From Deltaproteobacteria bacterium (GTDB taxonomy: Bacteria > Myxococcota_A > JAADFL01), in NCBI GenBank assembly GCA_013152945.1, contig JAADFL010000212.1, positions 27,548 to 91,547 on the forward strand: a stretch of 64,000 nt of DNA, in the 5' to 3' direction. Under the pieces are notes generated by a model. That model was not told the origin of the DNA. It made no database searches and saw only the letters and a list, made by a program, of their open reading frames with translations. Shown here in pieces: positions 18,948-28,364 of the stretch (the first letter of the stretch is position 1; every line of letters starts with the position of its first letter). Position numbers and translations under genes: made by a program.

Positions 18948-19681
18948 TTTCGGGCTTTATTTACAGATATAACGGCAAAAACAATAAAAAGCGGAGCTAA
19001 TCCAGCCAGTATCAGGTAGTTGCCGGCCTCCGGCATTACGCCGAAGGCTGATGCCCGGATAGCGTCGGATGCATGGGTGAGTGGTAGAAACCAGAGAATT
19101 TTTTGAGCCCATTCTGGAAGGTGCTCAACAGGGAAAAAGGTTCCGCCCAAAAATGCCATGGGTGTAATGACGAAACTGGTCATCATTGCTTGGTCTGCAT
19201 GGGACTTTATGAGCATCGCAAGACCTACTGCCAGGGCTGCGAAAACCAGGCTGTTTAGCAGGAAGGCCAGCCAAAAAAGAGGGTTGTACGAGAGAACCAC
19301 GCCGAACAGTGCGCCCAGTACGAGAATTACGCAGCCAGCAAGAAGGGCACGGGTCATTCCGGCCAGCACCTCTCCAAAAACATAGGCTGTATTGCTGATG
19401 GGTGCAGCCTGAAACTCTTCGAAGATATGCCAGTAGAACCGGGCGATGTTGATCTCACTGCCGATGGCAAAGGACTGGGTCATGCTGGTCATGGCTACAA
19501 GCCCGGGAATAAGAAACTCTAAATAGGTATGCCCTTGAACGACAACCCCCTTTCCCATCGCATAGCCGAATGCAATGAGATAAAGCAGTGGTGAAACAGA
19601 CCAAGCGCTTATCAGCTTGAAAAAGCGCCGCCGCAATATCAGCATTTCCCGGAAATAAATTGCAGACCAACCACGTATCAT
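18944..19681 (-). CDS. ABC-2 type exporter permease
   Basis: This 245-residue protein has six hydrophobic segments and the ABC-2 layout seen in NodJ/DrrB-type permeases, including the conserved PMAFLGGTFFPVEHLPEWAQ segment and the LPLTHASDAIR motif near the C-terminus. It would form the membrane part of an exporter with the ATPase encoded just upstream, with which it shares a 4-nt overlap. It is the last gene of the minus-strand run that begins with the TonB receptor, so it may export a product or by-product of that locus. The substrate is unknown. Confidence 0.85.
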   Translation of the reverse strand: MIRGWSAIYFREMLILRRRFFKLISAWSVSPLLYLIAFGYAMGKGVVVQGHTYLEFLIPGLVAMTSMTQSFAIGSEINIARFYWHIFEEFQAAPISNTAYVFGEVLAGMTRALLAGCVILVLGALFGVVLSYNPLFWLAFLLNSLVFAALAVGLAMLIKSHADQAMMTSFVITPMAFLGGTFFPVEHLPEWAQKILWFLPLTHASDAIRASAFGVMPEAGNYLILAGLAPLFIVFAVISVNKARN

Positions 19682-20523
19682 CCGACTTTTTTCCCTGTTT
19701 TGGCAAGAAATGCATCCTCCAGGTTCACCCTGCGCAATGTAAACTCACCCTCATGGACAGAGGCCCATTTCTCGGCCTCCAGCCGTGTTTGAAAATAGAA
19801 AGACCGTATATGCTTTGATTGAAGGGTGTCTATGGCCCATTCACCGATTTGGGACATTAGATGGGCCGGCTTATCCTCGGTCACAATACTTCCTGCATCC
19901 AGGAAGGCTACCCGATCCGCCAAGAATTCAGCCTCCTCGATGTAATGGGTAGTAAGGAAGACCGTGGCTCCTTCACCCTTGACCTTCTTAATAACGCCCC
20001 AAAGGCTCCTCCGAATGGCAGGGTCGAGTCCCACACTCGGTTCGTCCAGGAAAAGGACCTTTGGCCGGTGTAAAAGCGCTCTTGCGATAAGGAGCCTCCG
20101 TTTCTGCCCGCCCGAGAGTCTTTTCACTAAAGTCTTGCGCCGGTCGATCAGCCCTATGTAGTCGAGCAATTCATCGATCCGGAGCTTAATCTCTTGCCTT
20201 GCCATGCCATACAGCCATCCGTGGATAACAAGGTTTTCTTGCACGGAAAGATCTGCATCCAGATTCGTGTGTTGTGGCACAAGGCCGAATTGGGCCTTGT
20301 ATTCCAAGGGATTGTCATTAATAGAATAACCGTTCAGCCGTGCGATTCCATCATCGCTCCGGGTGAGACCGGTTAGTATTCGTATGGTGGTGGTCTTGCC
20401 GGCGCCGTTTGGGCCAAGATAACTGTAAATTTCGCCCGGTTCGACCCTAAAGGAGACACCAGCCAAGGCGGTATGACTGTTGAATTTCTTTTGCAGGTTG
20501 GCTACCTCAATCATGTATGTCAT
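19678..20523 (-). CDS. ABC-2 type exporter ATP-binding protein
   Basis: This 281-residue ATPase has Walker A GPNGAGKTT (residues 37-45), a Q-loop in VPQHTN, the ABC signature LSGGQKRR, Walker B VLFLDEPSVGLDP and the switch His in TTHYIEEAE. The sequence type is the DrrA/NodI/CcmA-like exporter branch, with the C-terminal extension typical of that group. It pairs with the overlapping permease gene. The gene starts 14 nt after the stop of the ChlI-like gene and appears to be in the same transcription unit. Confidence 0.9.
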   Translation of the reverse strand: MTYMIEVANLQKKFNSHTALAGVSFRVEPGEIYSYLGPNGAGKTTTIRILTGLTRSDDGIARLNGYSINDNPLEYKAQFGLVPQHTNLDADLSVQENLVIHGWLYGMARQEIKLRIDELLDYIGLIDRRKTLVKRLSGGQKRRLLIARALLHRPKVLFLDEPSVGLDPAIRRSLWGVIKKVKGEGATVFLTTHYIEEAEFLADRVAFLDAGSIVTEDKPAHLMSQIGEWAIDTLQSKHIRSFYFQTRLEAEKWASVHEGEFTLRRVNLEDAFLAKTGKKVG

Positions 20524-20537
20524 CTCTTAAGTCCGGT

Positions 20538-21587
20538 TCATTCTGCTTCCCGCCTGAATTCCTTGATCTTTTTAGCATTGTCACCGATCTCCATCAGAGG
20601 CCTGCGACGCATTCTGTGGGGCAGGGCCATTTCGGCCGCGGTTTCTATGTCGCTCTTTTCCACCTTTTCGCGTTGAGAGAAAGCGGCCAGGGCCTTGGCC
20701 GCCTTCATCATGATAATGTCTCCACGGTGGCCGTCCACGCCGACCTCGAGGCAAAAGTCAGCAATATTAAAAAGCTGGTCCCGTTCGATCACCACCTTTG
20801 GATAGAGTCTGCGGGCAATCTCGATCCTGTCCGATAGTTCCCTGGATTTTTTGGCCCATCGGGCTGCGAAACCAGTCGAATCCTCATCAAAGGCCACGCG
20901 CCTCTCCATGACCTCAACCCTGTCATTTCGATCCATGATGCCCTCAACATGAACGGAAAGGCCGAACCGATCAAGAAGCTGGGGCCTAAGCTCTCCCTCC
21001 TCCGGGTTCATGGTGCCTACCAGTACGAAGCGTGCCGGGTGCGAGAATGAAACGCCTTCCCGTTCTATGGTATTGAATCCCATGGCAGCGGCATCGAGAA
21101 GGATATCTACGACATGGTCGTCAAGAAGATTCACCTCATCCACGTACAGGATTCCCCTATGGGCTGCGGCCAAAAGCCCCGGTTCGATTTGTTTTTCTCC
21201 TTTCTTTATTGCATGCTCCAGGTTTAATGTGCCTACTACACGGTCTTCAGTAGCGCCGACAGGCAGTTCCACCACCCGAATATGACGACGAAATATACCC
21301 TCTGTTTTGTCGCCGCCAAGCCGTTTTTCCCGGCAATCAAGCCGGAAGCATTCCCGGCAGAGGCCGACACCGTCATCCGGGGCCAACTGGAAGGGGCAGC
21401 CCTCGATCACTTCGATCTCAGGCAGTATATCGGCAAGGGCCCGTACAGCAGTGGATTTCGCTGTCCCTTTTTCCCCTCGAATCAGTACTCCTGAAATGGT
21501 GGGATTAATCAGGTTGAGATATAAAGCCAGTTTCATTTTCTCTTGACCCACGATGGCTGCAAACGGATAAATGCTTTGATGGCTCAT
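20538..21587 (-). CDS. ChlI/BchI-like AAA+ chelatase subunit
   Basis: This 349-residue AAA+ ATPase is of the magnesium/cobalt chelatase I-subunit family. It has Walker A GEKGTAKS (38-45), Walker [15 protein letters not shown], sensor motif [19 protein letters not shown] and the C-terminal helical lid. A four-Cys set (64, 77, 80, 85) sits between Walker A and B; the larger fusion protein encoded next to it has the same arrangement. Such subunits form hexameric rings with a D-type (VWA) partner and drive metal insertion by the large CobN/ChlH-type subunit. The context (fusion protein and CobN upstream) fits this well. Why a second I-type subunit exists here is not clear. Confidence 0.9.
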   Translation of the reverse strand: MSHQSIYPFAAIVGQEKMKLALYLNLINPTISGVLIRGEKGTAKSTAVRALADILPEIEVIEGCPFQLAPDDGVGLCRECFRLDCREKRLGGDKTEGIFRRHIRVVELPVGATEDRVVGTLNLEHAIKKGEKQIEPGLLAAAHRGILYVDEVNLLDDHVVDILLDAAAMGFNTIEREGVSFSHPARFVLVGTMNPEEGELRPQLLDRFGLSVHVEGIMDRNDRVEVMERRVAFDEDSTGFAARWAKKSRELSDRIEIARRLYPKVVIERDQLFNIADFCLEVGVDGHRGDIIMMKAAKALAAFSQREKVEKSDIETAAEMALPHRMRRRPLMEIGDNAKKIKEFRREAE

Positions 21588-21605
21588 GTTAATCTCCTTG
21601 AAAGA

Positions 21606-23627
21606 TTACTCTTGTTTGACCAGCCCCACCAGGGTATCCGCCTTCAGCCCTTCTGTCTGAAAGTAACGGGCGCCCAGTGCCTCGGCTATCTTTCCGGCCA
21701 TGCCGAAACGGACGAGTCCCTGTTCCTCGGTGTCCACAACAATGAAACGGACCCGCTTATCCGGGCCCAGGTGATGTGCAATTTCTATACACTCGTCCAT
21801 AGGTTTGCCTCTGTTGAGGGAAACATTGCTCCGGCCGTCGGTAATGAGTACCACGATGGGCCTTGATGTTGGATCACGGACGAACTGGGAACGCAAAAGG
21901 TCGCCGGTCTTGACCAGAGCGGAATTGAGCGGGGTCCGGCCGCCAACCGGCAGTTCGGTGAGCATGCGGGCAGCTATGTCGATGGACGAGGTTGGCGGAA
22001 GAGCAAGTTTGGCCTCTGCCTTGTTAAAAGAGATCATAGCCACCTTGTCCCTTTTCTGGTACGCGTCAAGAAGAAGAGACATGATCGCCCCTTTGGTGGC
22101 TACCATTCTCCCGCGTGCTCCCATGGAGCCGCTGGCATCCACTACAAAAAGCAGAAAATTACCCAACCGCCTCTCACGGATCTTTATCCGGATATCCTGG
22201 GGCTCGATGGCAATGGCACAGGCGCTTCGGCGCCCACGCTGATGAGGAGCCGCAGCCCTAAGGGTGGCGTCCAGGGCCACATCTGTTGAACCCCGGGGCA
22301 AGGTGCTCATGACATAGCGTCCATTAAGGCCGTTTACACGGCTGCGGGAACGACGGCCCGAACCGCGGCGGAAAACCCGGTCCTTGGTCATCGAAAAGGG
22401 TTTAACCCTGAAGGTGGCTCCTACCTCGAAAATCTTTTGCAGTGTCTCGGGATTGACCGGAGTTTCAGACTCTTTGTTTTTTTCCGGATTTTCAACCGGC
22501 TTTTCACAGGTGTTGTTGCCCTCATTTTCTCGGGATTTGGGGGCAGGAGCTGGTCCTGACTTTTGCTCCGGCTTTTTATTTTTTTCTTGGTCAGTTTCTT
22601 CCGGCCGGTTCCGATCATGGGGCCGGCCGTGATTCTCCTCTTCTTCTTTGTCCTGCGCTTGAGGGGGCGAAGCTTCCCGTTGCCTGTGGAGCAGGACCAT
22701 ATGCGCCACCCGTAGAATATCCTCCTTTGTCACCTCGGTCCGTTCCGAAAAGGCTGTAAGTGCCCGGGCCGCCTGCTCCATGACAAGATCGGCCCGGTGG
22801 CCGGCCACCCGGGCTTCAGCGCATACCTCGCCTATCAAAACCCGCAGGTGGCCCGAGATTAGCACCTTGGACAAAAGTAGGCGGGCGCGCAATATGCGTT
22901 CTCTCAAAGTACGTACCTCACTATCGAACCGATTGACATAATCTGAAGGATTTTCATCAAAGGCATCACGCCGTTCCATGGTAATAACCCGCGCTCTGCG
23001 ATCTTTTTCCGCCTTTACCTCAACACAGAGTCCGAACCGGTCCAGGAACTGCGGACGAATTTCTCCTTCCTCGGGATTCATGGTGCCGATGAGAATAAAA
23101 TGTGCAGGATGGGAAAAGGATACCCCCTCGCGCTCGATAGTGTTGACACCGGATGCAGCCGCCGAAAGTATAATATCCACTATGTGATCGTCCAAAAGGT
23201 TGACCTCATCCACGTAAAGTATGCCATGGTTGCAACGGGCAAGGAGTCCGGGAAGGATTTTTCGTTGGCCCGTGCGAATGGTCTTTTCAAAATCGATCCC
23301 TCCAACCACGCGATCCTCGGTGGCGTTCAGGGGCAAGGTCACTACCTGCACAGGCCGTCGAACCGCAGGTCTTCTTCCTTCACAAAGCCTGCAGCCCTTG
23401 CAGAATCCATCCGTTTCTTCAGTCCCCAGGGAGAAGAAACATCCTTCAAGGACTTCGATCTCCGGTAACAAGGCGGCCAGGGCCCGCACTGCAGTGGACT
23501 TGGCCGTGCCCTTTTCCCCACGAATCAACACTCCCTCCACCCGAGGATTAACGGCATTCAAGAGCAGCGCAAGTTTCAGTTCTTCCTGGCCGACGATTGC
23601 AGGGAAGGGGAATGTATCAATGCTCAT
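21606..23627 (-). CDS. ChlI-ChlD fusion: AAA+ ATPase with VWA domain (chelatase D-type subunit)
   Basis: This is a 673-residue fusion. Residues 1-330 are a complete AAA+ I-type domain with Walker A GEKGTAKS (37-44), [24 protein letters not shown] and a four-Cys set (63, 76, 79, 82). Residues 335-415 are a very polar Glu/Lys/Pro/Asn linker. The C-terminal domain is a von Willebrand A fold with a complete MIDAS: Asp497-x-Ser499-x-Ser501, Thr565 and Asp597. It matches the bacterial Mg-chelatase/cobaltochelatase D subunits that bind the I ring and the large subunit. Its start overlaps the end of cobN-like by 11 nt, which indicates coupled expression. Confidence 0.9.
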   Translation of the reverse strand: MSIDTFPFPAIVGQEELKLALLLNAVNPRVEGVLIRGEKGTAKSTAVRALAALLPEIEVLEGCFFSLGTEETDGFCKGCRLCEGRRPAVRRPVQVVTLPLNATEDRVVGGIDFEKTIRTGQRKILPGLLARCNHGILYVDEVNLLDDHIVDIILSAAASGVNTIEREGVSFSHPAHFILIGTMNPEEGEIRPQFLDRFGLCVEVKAEKDRRARVITMERRDAFDENPSDYVNRFDSEVRTLRERILRARLLLSKVLISGHLRVLIGEVCAEARVAGHRADLVMEQAARALTAFSERTEVTKEDILRVAHMVLLHRQREASPPQAQDKEEEENHGRPHDRNRPEETDQEKNKKPEQKSGPAPAPKSRENEGNNTCEKPVENPEKNKESETPVNPETLQKIFEVGATFRVKPFSMTKDRVFRRGSGRRSRSRVNGLNGRYVMSTLPRGSTDVALDATLRAAAPHQRGRRSACAIAIEPQDIRIKIRERRLGNFLLFVVDASGSMGARGRMVATKGAIMSLLLDAYQKRDKVAMISFNKAEAKLALPPTSSIDIAARMLTELPVGGRTPLNSALVKTGDLLRSQFVRDPTSRPIVVLITDGRSNVSLNRGKPMDECIEIAHHLGPDKRVRFIVVDTEEQGLVRFGMAGKIAEALGARYFQTEGLKADTLVGLVKQE

Positions 23628-26600
23628 GTTTCAACCCCAACCCGCCCAGTACCTTTCCTATCTCTACCTTCCAGTCCTCAATGTCATCTGCGGTCATGAC
23701 ATCCACGCTGCCGCCCTGGAACTCACCGGTGACCTCACCCATGGTGTCTTCTATGGAACCTTCCACCTCCAGGTAGGCTTCTTTCAATTGTTCCAGGCGT
23801 TCCTCGTCCGGTTGCCAGATGCCCCGGCTTGCGGCCTCCAGAAGTCTCCGGCCAATCTCCTCCAGTGCCCAGGGATTGACCTTCTTGAACCACCTTCTCA
23901 TCTCTTCGTTCAATACAAAGGTTTCCGTGATCTCATCGAGTATCCAATTGTCCACTTCTCCCGTGGTTGCAGCAAAGCCGTATACCCGGCCGATTCGCTT
24001 GGAAAGATCGCCGGCACCTTTATACCCGTGCTCTTTCATCCCCTTGATGTATTTGGGGTTGAGCAGTTTTGCCCGGACAACCCGCCGCATCTCATCAGCA
24101 AAGTCAGTGACACCGACCCGGGCAGGGTCACGGGTGTCACCATAATAATTGCGGGGTCTTTTGCCGGAAAGGGTCTTGGCCGCTACGCTCATCCCGCCGT
24201 AATTACTGAAGTAACCGCAACAACTAAGAAAATCTCCTTCGTCGGATATATGCTTGTCGAAAATCGCCTCCACGCGCCGCAGATTCGCCACCAATTCCTT
24301 GTGGGCTTGAACGCCGTAAGCTGCATCTCCTGCACCCCCACCGTATGCATACCCGTTCCAGAAAAAGTATACATCGGAGATGTCGGCCTCTGTCTTCCAT
24401 GCAGATGCATAGACCGCAAGATCTACGCCGGCCCTGTAGACACCTGGTTGTGCGCAGAAGATCCTGAAGGAAAGCCTCCTGAATGTTTCGGGATCGGATA
24501 ATTTCGCGTTTTCCTCGCGGGCCTGTTCCAGTATATGCTTCCGGATGAAATTTTCCTCTGGTTTCTCCTCCAGCACGGCTACAGCTTGGATAGCCTGATC
24601 AACGTATTTCACAGAGCCGGGAAAGCAATCGCGGGTTATGCCTGATACCCGGATATTCACGTCGATTCGGGGTCTGCCAAGATCGACAGGCGGGATTATC
24701 TCTATACCGTCCACCTGGCCGTTACCCTTCCATCGCGGACGCACACCGAGAAGATGGAGAATCTGGCCGATCTGCTCTCCATCGGCCCGCATGATGTCGG
24801 ATGCCAGCCAGACCATGCCGACGCTCTCGGGATATTGTTCCTCATCCTTTAGAAAGCGTTCCAGCAGGGCTTCAGCCAATCGAACGCCTACCCGGTAGGC
24901 GGCCCTGGTGGGAATGCGGGTGGGATCCACATTGTAGAAGTTTCGGCCGGTAGGCAGGATATCGTACCGGCCACGGGAGAGATACCCGGAAGGACCGGCC
25001 GGCACGTAGCCGCCGTCCATTGCACTCAAAAGAGAATCTATCTCCCGGGATTCGGTAAGCCGCTGATCAATCTCCGTGACAAGGCCGGCAAAGCGCTCAA
25101 AACGTTCCCTTGTGCAAGCCGGTTCCAGGTGGCCCCGGGCCAGCCCCCTGAAGAGATTGTCATGTGAAAATCCTCGTATCAGGCTGTGGATGAGATCCAC
25201 GGCCTGCCGGTCGGCTAAAAAGAGCAGATCACTGTACGTCTTTCCGTTTTTGCCCCGGTCGGCTGGATAATCCAGGGCCTTGTCCATGTCCTCTCCCCAG
25301 AGGTCGAACACAAGGCGCCTGGTATTGAGTTCATTGTTGCTGTCGAATCGAAGGATGGTGTTGATGGTCTCGGCGCGGTTCATGTCCTCCGGCACCTCGC
25401 CGAAGACATGCATACCAATCCGGGTTTGGCTGTTCTTGATCCCTGAAATAATTTGGTGGCATTGCTTGACCACATCGCTGAAATTCGCCGGATTATTGGC
25501 TTCCACCTCCCCGGTGAGATGTGTTTTTTCCATGACCTCGCGAATCAGGTGCTCCAACTGATGGGCCCTTGCAGGGTCTGTATTCGATGCCCGGTTGTAC
25601 TCCTCCAGGAGTTCTTCAAGCTCTTCAAAACCGCCATAGGTGTCGGCGGTATTCATCACGGCCTGAAGGTGGTCCACCAGGACTGCGTAACTGCGCCGCT
25701 TCGCTATCACTCCCTCGGCAGGATTATCTGCATTATAGATATAGAGGTGAGGCACGGCGCCGATGGCGATATCGGGCCAGCAGTCGGATGAAAGCCCTGC
25801 TCCTTTACCCGGGAGCCACTCCAGGTTACCGTGGGTGCCAACGTGAATAATGACGTCAGCGCCGAAAACCTTGTCCATGTACATGTACGTAGCGATGTAC
25901 TGATGCGGCGGGGGGATGTCCGGATCATGCAGAATTTTGCACACACGGCCGTCGCAGCGGGCCCCGGCGCAGCCGCGCTTGGGTTGCATAATAATATTAA
26001 TGTTGCCGAAATTCAGGCCTGTGATGACAAGCTTCCCATCATAGACCATGCTCGGCGGCACACCATTCATCTTCCTGCCCGGAGGCTCTCCCCAGGCATG
26101 AACGATCTGTCTCTTGGCTTTTTGGGGCAAGGAATCAAACCACTCCCGGTAAATAGCGTTGTCCAGCAATGCAAGGTGACCCCCCTTGCTGACAATCTCG
26201 TCCACAGTGGTCCAGCGGAACTCGGCTATGGCCTTTCTCGAAAGAATGGTCTGCATCAGAGACTCCCCGGACACTGGGAGTCTCTCGACCCGGTAACCGG
26301 CTTCCTTCATGCTCCTCATGATTTGCACTATCGACTCGCCGGAATCAAGGCCTGCCGCCCCTCCGACCCCGGCCTCGAGGCCTGCGCACTCGTTTTTATG
26401 TAATACAAAGACTGCCTTGCGGTCGCAAATCGGCTTTTCCGCCAAGCGGACGAAGCGCGCAATGCGTTCAGCAATGTGTTCCACCCGATCCTTGATCACT
26501 TCCCGCAACTCAAAGATTGATCCGGTCTTTTCGTCCGTGAGTTTCCTGCTGCAGGCCATGAGGATCGGTTCGATGTTGCCCTCGAACTCGGGCATGGCGA

Positions 26601-27537
26601 TGCCGAATGTCACGTCCATGGTAAGACCCTGCGGATCCTCCTCCCACTCGTCCACGGTCTTGGAATAGGAAACGACGGGTTTGAACACCGGCACGTTGAG
26701 TTCCCTGAAAAAGTTCACTGACTGGGCTGCTACTCCCGTCTCTGAGATGTCGGACCGGGCCTCTCGCCCGAGAAAGAAAAATTGGAGATTGACCAATGCA
26801 TCGATTCCAACAGTTCCATCCGGACGGATGAAGAACCTGCGACAACTCTCGATTGGCCCAAGAGACCCTGCCTCCTGATCGGGCGTCCCGTGGGAAAATA
26901 CGGGAAGCACGTCGAAACCCCTGGCCTCAAGCGCCTCAATGAGGGAGCGTTCCAAAGAAGCGTCGGTATTGGTAAAACTATGGCGCGAAAATAGAAGCCC
27001 TACCGTGTGGGCCCGCCCGGACGGATGCGCCTTGCGGTATTCTTCCACAGATGCGTACACCTTCTGATCCGGCGGGTGCAATATCCCCTGCCACGGCATG
27101 GGCAGGGGGTCCTGCACCGGGATTTCCGGATCCACTTGGTGGGCTAGGAATTCAAGCAGCCTCCGGTAGTTCTCTTTTCCGCCCTCTGCAAGATACGTGT
27201 AAGCCCTGGCGCAGATGGAAATATCTACAGTGGAATTTCGTCCCCAGTCGCTCGGGTCAAAAGACGTGGTGACGATAACCTTGTCCGGTGCGATCTCATC
27301 CAGGCGGGCACTGACCTCGGGCCAGAAACCATCCGAGGTCCGGTAAAGTAAAATGATATGGGCCTTTTCCGCAGCAACCAGGAAGTCGTCCACCAGATCC
27401 ATATCGTTTTCCAGCTCTTTTTGGGAGAAAATATCAAGTTTGATATCAAAGCTTTCCCGGGTCGCCTCCAAAAAAACCGGTACATATGAGCCCCACATGA
27501 TAGATGCTATTCGGATTGGACGATTAACTTTGATCAA
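23617..27537 (-). CDS. CobN/BchH/HmuS-family large chelatase subunit
   Basis: This is a 1306-residue protein of the CobN/magnesium-chelatase H superfamily. Family motifs are visible: HVGTHGNLEWLPGKGAGLS in the centre, the PPxRxY-like PTRAAYRVG segment after TGRNFYNVDP, and NGYAYGGG and SNYGGMSVA further on. Length is normal for CobN (about 1250-1400). These proteins bind a tetrapyrrole and insert cobalt, magnesium or nickel; a related branch, HmuS of Bacteroidetes, acts in anaerobic haem use. The gene starts at a TTG inside a TTGA overlap with the importer ATPase gene and is followed by the ChlI/D-type partner genes. The link to a TonB/BtuFCD-like importer suggests handling of an imported metal or tetrapyrrole. 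The substrate cannot be read from sequence. Confidence 0.9.
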   Translation of the reverse strand: MIKVNRPIRIASIMWGSYVPVFLEATRESFDIKLDIFSQKELENDMDLVDDFLVAAEKAHIILLYRTSDGFWPEVSARLDEIAPDKVIVTTSFDPSDWGRNSTVDISICARAYTYLAEGGKENYRRLLEFLAHQVDPEIPVQDPLPMPWQGILHPPDQKVYASVEEYRKAHPSGRAHTVGLLFSRHSFTNTDASLERSLIEALEARGFDVLPVFSHGTPDQEAGSLGPIESCRRFFIRPDGTVGIDALVNLQFFFLGREARSDISETGVAAQSVNFFRELNVPVFKPVVSYSKTVDEWEEDPQGLTMDVTFGIAMPEFEGNIEPILMACSRKLTDEKTGSIFELREVIKDRVEHIAERIARFVRLAEKPICDRKAVFVLHKNECAGLEAGVGGAAGLDSGESIVQIMRSMKEAGYRVERLPVSGESLMQTILSRKAIAEFRWTTVDEIVSKGGHLALLDNAIYREWFDSLPQKAKRQIVHAWGEPPGRKMNGVPPSMVYDGKLVITGLNFGNINIIMQPKRGCAGARCDGRVCKILHDPDIPPPHQYIATYMYMDKVFGADVIIHVGTHGNLEWLPGKGAGLSSDCWPDIAIGAVPHLYIYNADNPAEGVIAKRRSYAVLVDHLQAVMNTADTYGGFEELEELLEEYNRASNTDPARAHQLEHLIREVMEKTHLTGEVEANNPANFSDVVKQCHQIISGIKNSQTRIGMHVFGEVPEDMNRAETINTILRFDSNNELNTRRLVFDLWGEDMDKALDYPADRGKNGKTYSDLLFLADRQAVDLIHSLIRGFSHDNLFRGLARGHLEPACTRERFERFAGLVTEIDQRLTESREIDSLLSAMDGGYVPAGPSGYLSRGRYDILPTGRNFYNVDPTRIPTRAAYRVGVRLAEALLERFLKDEEQYPESVGMVWLASDIMRADGEQIGQILHLLGVRPRWKGNGQVDGIEIIPPVDLGRPRIDVNIRVSGITRDCFPGSVKYVDQAIQAVAVLEEKPEENFIRKHILEQAREENAKLSDPETFRRLSFRIFCAQPGVYRAGVDLAVYASAWKTEADISDVYFFWNGYAYGGGAGDAAYGVQAHKELVANLRRVEAIFDKHISDEGDFLSCCGYFSNYGGMSVAAKTLSGKRPRNYYGDTRDPARVGVTDFADEMRRVVRAKLLNPKYIKGMKEHGYKGAGDLSKRIGRVYGFAATTGEVDNWILDEITETFVLNEEMRRWFKKVNPWALEEIGRRLLEAASRGIWQPDEERLEQLKEAYLEVEGSIEDTMGEVTGEFQGGSVDVMTADDIEDWKVEIGKVLGGLGLKHEH

Positions 27538-28364
27538 TTTTTCCTCCCGGACGCGCTTAAACGGTTCGGCAGCCGGCCTGGTTTATCCAGTTCTTGTTCC
27601 CCGGAACAACACAGGACTTGAACGTTGAGATATCCGTTGTCCCGGGTGACAATGGATTCCACGCCGTACACGTCACGAATCTTCGCCGGGGTTACAATCT
27701 CGGCCGGCACACCTGCGCTGAAAATTTTTCCGTGGTGAAGTAAAATAATTCTGTCCGAAAACCTTGCGGCCAGATTCAGGTCATGCATAGCCATCATCAC
27801 GCCTATCCCCTTGCCTTTCGCCAGTGCGGCTACAGTTTCCAGGAGTTCCATTTGATGGCGTAAATCAAGGCCGGAATTAGGCTCATCGAGCAAGAGATAA
27901 CGTGTATCCTGGATCATGGTTCTGGCAAGCAGAACCTTCTGCACCTGACCGGAGCTCAACTGATCCATATCCCTCATGGACAACTCGGACAGTTCCATCT
28001 CTTCGATTATTGTTTCCACCTTTTCCAGATCCTTCAGGGACGGTCTCCAGGCAAAATAAGGTCTTCGCCCGGAAAGGATTGTATCAAACACAGTGCCCGG
28101 AAAGCGGAAAAACATGGATTGCGGCATATAGGCCAATTGCTTTGCGATTTCTCTCCGCGGCATGCCAAGAGCGTCTCTGCCGTCCAAGTGTACAGTTCCA
28201 AGTGTAGGCTTGAGTATACCGGAGATACATTTCAGCAATGTGGTCTTTCCGGCCCCATTGGGCCCGACTATACTTACAACTCCGCCCTTTTCCACGCTTG
28301 CCCTGACAGCGGCCAGCACCTTGTTGCCGTTATATTCGAAAAAGATTCCCCTTGCCTCAAGCAT
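27534..28364 (-). CDS. FecE/BtuD-family importer ATPase
   Basis: This 276-residue ABC ATPase has Walker A GPNGAGKT (34-41), Q-loop MPQSMF, signature LSSGQVQKVLLAR, Walker B YLLLDEPNSGLD and switch His in MHDLNLAA. It belongs to the iron-siderophore/haem/cobalamin importer class (BtuD, FhuC, HmuV). I chose the ATG at 28364, which overlaps the permease stop (ATGA); an upstream extension of the frame is antisense-like and has no domain. The C-terminus has a Cys-Cys pair and a basic tail. It energises the BtuC-like permease encoded just upstream. Confidence 0.9.
   Translation of the reverse strand: MLEARGIFFEYNGNKVLAAVRASVEKGGVVSIVGPNGAGKTTLLKCISGILKPTLGTVHLDGRDALGMPRREIAKQLAYMPQSMFFRFPGTVFDTILSGRRPYFAWRPSLKDLEKVETIIEEMELSELSMRDMDQLSSGQVQKVLLARTMIQDTRYLLLDEPNSGLDLRHQMELLETVAALAKGKGIGVMMAMHDLNLAARFSDRIILLHHGKIFSAGVPAEIVTPAKIRDVYGVESIVTRDNGYLNVQVLCCSGEQELDKPGRLPNRLSASGRKN

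Noticed and set aside
20538-27537. Naming the chelatase genes cobN/cobS/cobT
   Set aside because: The ATPase and VWA subunits are of ChlI/ChlD type rather than CobS/CobT, and the metal and tetrapyrrole are unknown, so symbols were left out.
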